The notes below the pieces were generated by a model. That model had not been told where the DNA came from and ran no database searches. It saw only the letters and a program-made list of their open reading frames with translations. A stretch of 64,000 nt of DNA, taken from Armillaria gallica (lineage: Eukaryota; Basidiomycota; Agaricomycetes; Agaricales; Physalacriaceae). The position numbers and the translations under genes are program-made. Positions 61,181-64,000 of the stretch are shown one piece after another (position 1 is the first letter of the stretch; every line of letters begins with the position of its first letter). The stretch is from contig JBANDB010000002.1 of the NCBI GenBank assembly GCA_037576215.1, positions 3,968,001 to 4,032,000 on the forward strand, written 5' to 3'.

Positions 61181-61834
61181 CACAGATTATCAACGTTGCT
61201 GCCGGTTGCTGTAGACCTAGATGGCAAGAGGAAAGAGCAGTCGGCGGAAATTGAAAAGCCAAGAGGACTTGAGGGTCAGCAAATAAGCACAAATATCCTC
61301 AACGCGTCGCGATCGGCGGACCTACCCGAGGACACGTGTTGGTACTTAAGACTTTTCACCAATCGGAATCAGAATCAGCTAAGATCTTGCTAAGATCATC
61401 CAAGATGAAAATGCTGAGAGCGACATTCGCTGACAGTAACGTACAGATATACATGCGTGAAACTGACATATGAAGCTTTTCTGAGATCTGCGCAACAAAT
61501 AATCGCGGCCTGGCCCTGACACTGTTTACTCTCTTACCGCGGTGAGTGTTCATCTGCATCATATCATGCCTCACTCATTCCAGTTTTGCCAGTTATCAGA
61601 AACATTACTGATGTACAGTGCTCTATCTCGCAATTGTCTGATCCGAATTTTCGTGATGTACGTAGGGGGCATTCTATCAACGCATGGGCAACTATGACCG
61701 ACTCGCGCGCTGCGGCGTGCTCAGTCTACACCTTGTAATCTGGTGATATCAGATACGATACCACGGGCTTCTCATTCACAAGCCTTCAAACACTTATAAG
61801 CTCCAAACCCCACCTCTTTCTTCGTCAGTCCCTC
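61181..61834. promoter_or_regulatory. Divergent spacer, disordered protein / carboxypeptidase
   Basis: 654 bp with no supported coding region. A TATA-like TATAAG lies at 61795-61800, 35 bp before the carboxypeptidase ATG, and a CT-rich stretch (61806-61833) just upstream of the ATG, as is common for highly expressed fungal genes. Confidence 0.4.
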
Positions 61835-63641
61835 ATGTCTACCCTCCTGCCTCTACTACTACTTACTGCCGGGTGGCTAGTCTCTCCAGTCCTTTCGCAA
61901 TCGCTCTCCTTGACATCCGACTCTGGCGTATGCGAGACGACAGATGGCGTGTCCCAAGTGTCAGGATATATAAACATATCTGACGATAGCGACGATGCAT
62001 TCTGGTTCTGGTTTTTTGAAGCTCGAGACGATCCAGATACCAAACCTTTGACCCTGTGGCTGAACGGCGGGCCAGGATGTTCAGCTATGATTGGGCTGTT
62101 TCAAGGCAAGTACTGCATTGGCTTATGACTTTCGCTTGACTTGACCCGCGAGCGTTCATATCGTTTTCACAGAAAACGGTCCATGCACAATAAATGATAA
62201 CGCAAAGACCGTCCATAATCCTTACAGCTGGAATAACTACAGCAACAGTAAACTTGTTTTCATAATTATCCTTCCATTCTTGATGTTTTGTTATACAGTG
62301 ATCTACATTGACCAACCTTTTGGCGCCGGTTTTTCCAAAGGATCGACCTTGGTTAATTCCACAGATGAAGCGGCAGACTTCATATGGCAAGCGTTTCAGA
62401 TCTTATTTGATCACAAGACGTTCAGAAAGTTCAAAGGCAGAGAGTATGGTTTTAATCCGGGCGCCTCCTGCCGATTTAACACGATTCTGTTTCACAGATT
62501 TATCATTGCAACAGAGTCCTATGGCGCTCGCTTTGGACCGGTCTTCACACAGTACTTCCATTCGCAAAATGCCAAAATCAAGAGCGGCAAGATCAACGGA
62601 ACTCAGATTGAAGTTTCAAAATTGCTCATCAATAAGTGAGTAATTGCGGGTTTACGTTTTTATTTATTTCTTACATATCTTTGTCGGAAGCGGTAAACAC
62701 GATCCTGTAATCCAGATGCAAGCTTCTGTCGACTATGCGAGACGTGCTCCGTCTTATGGAAGCCTCGTCAATACTTCCGTATTAATGGACGTGGCAACGG
62801 CATACAACGAAACATGTCTACCCGCTCTACAAGATTGCTATGATGATGGTGATGCTGATACCTGCCACGATGCTATTATGTCCTGCGTAAGCTGATCCCT
62901 GGATGTTATACCTTCGTCATTAAATAATGTCTTTCCCAGACTCAAGACGTATTCAATCCCACGGTGGGAGACAGAGATCCCAATGATTTGCGACAGAATT
63001 CCTCAACCCCTTCAGACGATGTCGTTCCTCCTACATTCTATCTCGATTACCTTGACGACAAAAACGTACTCGATCTCATCGGCGCTCAAGTGTCATACGA
63101 TCAGTGTGATGACAGTGTCAAGGCCCGCTTTTCCCGCAACGGGGAAACAGGCCGCTCTTTTTTATCCAATCTAGCGGAAATTGCAAGCGAGGGCAAAGTC
63201 AAGCTCCTGATCTGGGTAAGTCTCTGACAGTGTTATGCAAATTGAGGCTAAATTCAAGGTTCTTTTCAGGCTGGAGACGCAGATATGAAGTAAGTTTCAA
63301 GGTGCAAAGCAGCCTAACCTTTATCTAAATGTTTTCCAGAGCAAATTGGCTGGGTGTTCACGAGTGCATTGCCTCGATGGATTGGCCGGGTCGTTCTGCA
63401 TTCAGTGAGGCATCACTGTCGGCATTGACTATCAACGGAAAGACTGTCGGTCAATATAAATCAGTTGCCGACACCAATCTAACATTCGTGTATGTGGCTA
63501 TTATCATCATTTCTCCCCCCGTTCTTACGCATTACATCTAGCCGAGTCTATGAAGCCGGGCACTCTATGCCAGCATATCAACCTGAGGTTGCACAAACTG
63601 TCTTCGCCAGATTTTTGAAGGGCGATGTCAACACTGACTAA
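61835..63641 (+). CDS. Secreted S10 serine carboxypeptidase
   Basis: Starts MSTLLPLLLLTAGWLVSPVLS, a signal peptide. Family landmarks in order: GYINISDDS, WFWFFEARDDPDTKPLTLWLNGGPGCSAM, ENGPC, IYIDQPFGAGFS, the active-site region FIIATESYGARFGPVF (catalytic Ser), the Asp region LLIWAGDADMKANWLG, and AGHSMPAYQP with the catalytic His. NNYS and NVSK-like sites may be glycosylated. The nucleophile elbow is ESYGA-RFGP rather than the commonest ESYGG-RYGP. About eight GT-AG introns, including one that starts GTATGG after KFKGRE. Probably extracellular peptide trimming. Confidence 0.88.
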
Positions 63642-63792
63642 ATAAGGCAAAGTGACGGTCATTTCTCCCCTTGGTTTTATTATCTGTAGCATTTGAACTA
63701 CCCAACGAACTCTGTATTATTATTATATCAATACATATGGCCTCGTAGATGAACTCAGTTGCCCAAGGCAGCGCTAAGATCCTGAATTGCAA

Positions 63793-64000
63793 TCAAGCTC
63801 CAGCCTTCTTGGTGAAAAAAGTTGACAGTTTAGCCATCCCTTTCACATTCGCTTTCTTTAGCTTTTCCACTCCCTGGGATCCCTTAGCCGATTTACGTTT
63901 CTTGTCACCGTTCGTGTCTTTCGAGGTTTGAGCGCCCTTTCCGGACTTCGCTGTTGTCGCCATACTTTCCTCTTCTAGGCGCTTCATGAAGGCATCGAGA
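63793..64000 (-). CDS. C-terminus of probable RNase H2 subunit B (partial)
   Basis: A minus-strand frame open to the right edge of the window ends SKGSQGVEKLKKANVKGMAKLSTFFTKKAGA. The end resembles the RNASEH2B C-terminal tail, a lysine-rich segment finishing with a PIP-box-like motif (LSTFF, from x-x-x-L-x-x-F-F) used to bind PCNA. Only the tail is visible, so the assignment is tentative; other PCNA-binding proteins end similarly. Confidence 0.4.
   Translation of the reverse strand, partial: LDAFMKRLEEESMATTAKSGKGAQTSKDTNGDKKRKSAKGSQGVEKLKKANVKGMAKLSTFFTKKAGA

Noticed and set aside
1..64000. tRNA, rRNA or CRISPR features
   Set aside because: No clover-leaf with A and B boxes, no ribosomal motif and no regularly spaced repeat array noticed; a covariance-model scan was not possible.

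Overview
This is a window of compact nuclear chromosome from a filamentous fungus, almost certainly a basidiomycete and probably an agaricomycete. The evidence is many short GT-AG introns (about 37-90 nt) that split nearly every conserved protein, short spacers between genes, and proteins of fungal type (Slu7, Tfb1, Cog7, Ert1/AcuK-like Zn2Cys6 factor, HsbA). I found no rRNA, tRNA, CRISPR or intact mobile element. All gene models were assembled by eye from splice signals plus protein-family recognition, so exon edges carry some uncertainty.

Layout. 0-2.5 kb: two head-to-head GRF zinc-finger paralogues whose start codons are 22 bp apart, then an ornithine-cyclodeaminase-like gene with an apparent 1-nt frameshift. 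2.4-5.1 kb: the only long gene-poor tract. 5.1-13 kb: proteasome assembly chaperone 4, the DYRK kinase Yak1, a PHOSPHO-type phosphatase, TFIIH Tfb1. 13-23 kb: Golgi CASP/Coy1, mitochondrial ribosomal protein uS9m with a long acidic insert, Bre1 E3 ligase, splicing factor Slu7. 23-33 kb: a fused allantoicase-ureidoglycolate lyase, an Ert1/AcuK-like regulator, PRA1, a Cdc26-like small protein, Pex5, a C2H2 factor. 33-46 kb: alpha/beta hydrolase, taspase-like threonine aspartase, TFIIH Tfb4, Chd1 remodeller. 46-54 kb: a membrane protein of unknown function, a 96-residue orphan, an HsbA-family secreted protein, Cog7, SNAPC3. 54-64 kb: Zn2Cys6/fungal_trans factor with a 6-nt microexon, PrpD-type 2-methylcitrate dehydratase, a disordered protein of unknown function, a secreted S10 carboxypeptidase, and the C-terminus of a probable RNase H2 subunit B.

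Functionally most of the window is housekeeping: transcription and chromatin (Tfb1, Tfb4, Chd1, Bre1, SNAPC3), splicing, proteasome assembly, Golgi traffic (Cog7, CASP, PRA1) and peroxisome import. Metabolic genes cover purine nitrogen salvage (allantoicase/ureidoglycolate lyase) and propionate use (PrpD), with a likely gluconeogenic regulator nearby. Neighbours mostly alternate in strand, giving many divergent pairs that could share promoters (22-355 bp apart) and many convergent pairs (47-305 bp apart). The most unusual items are the GRF inverted pair with a conserved intron position, the microexon that supplies the third zinc cysteine, a GC-AG intron in SNAPC3, the two-step allantoin-degradation fusion, and the orphan protein at 47150.
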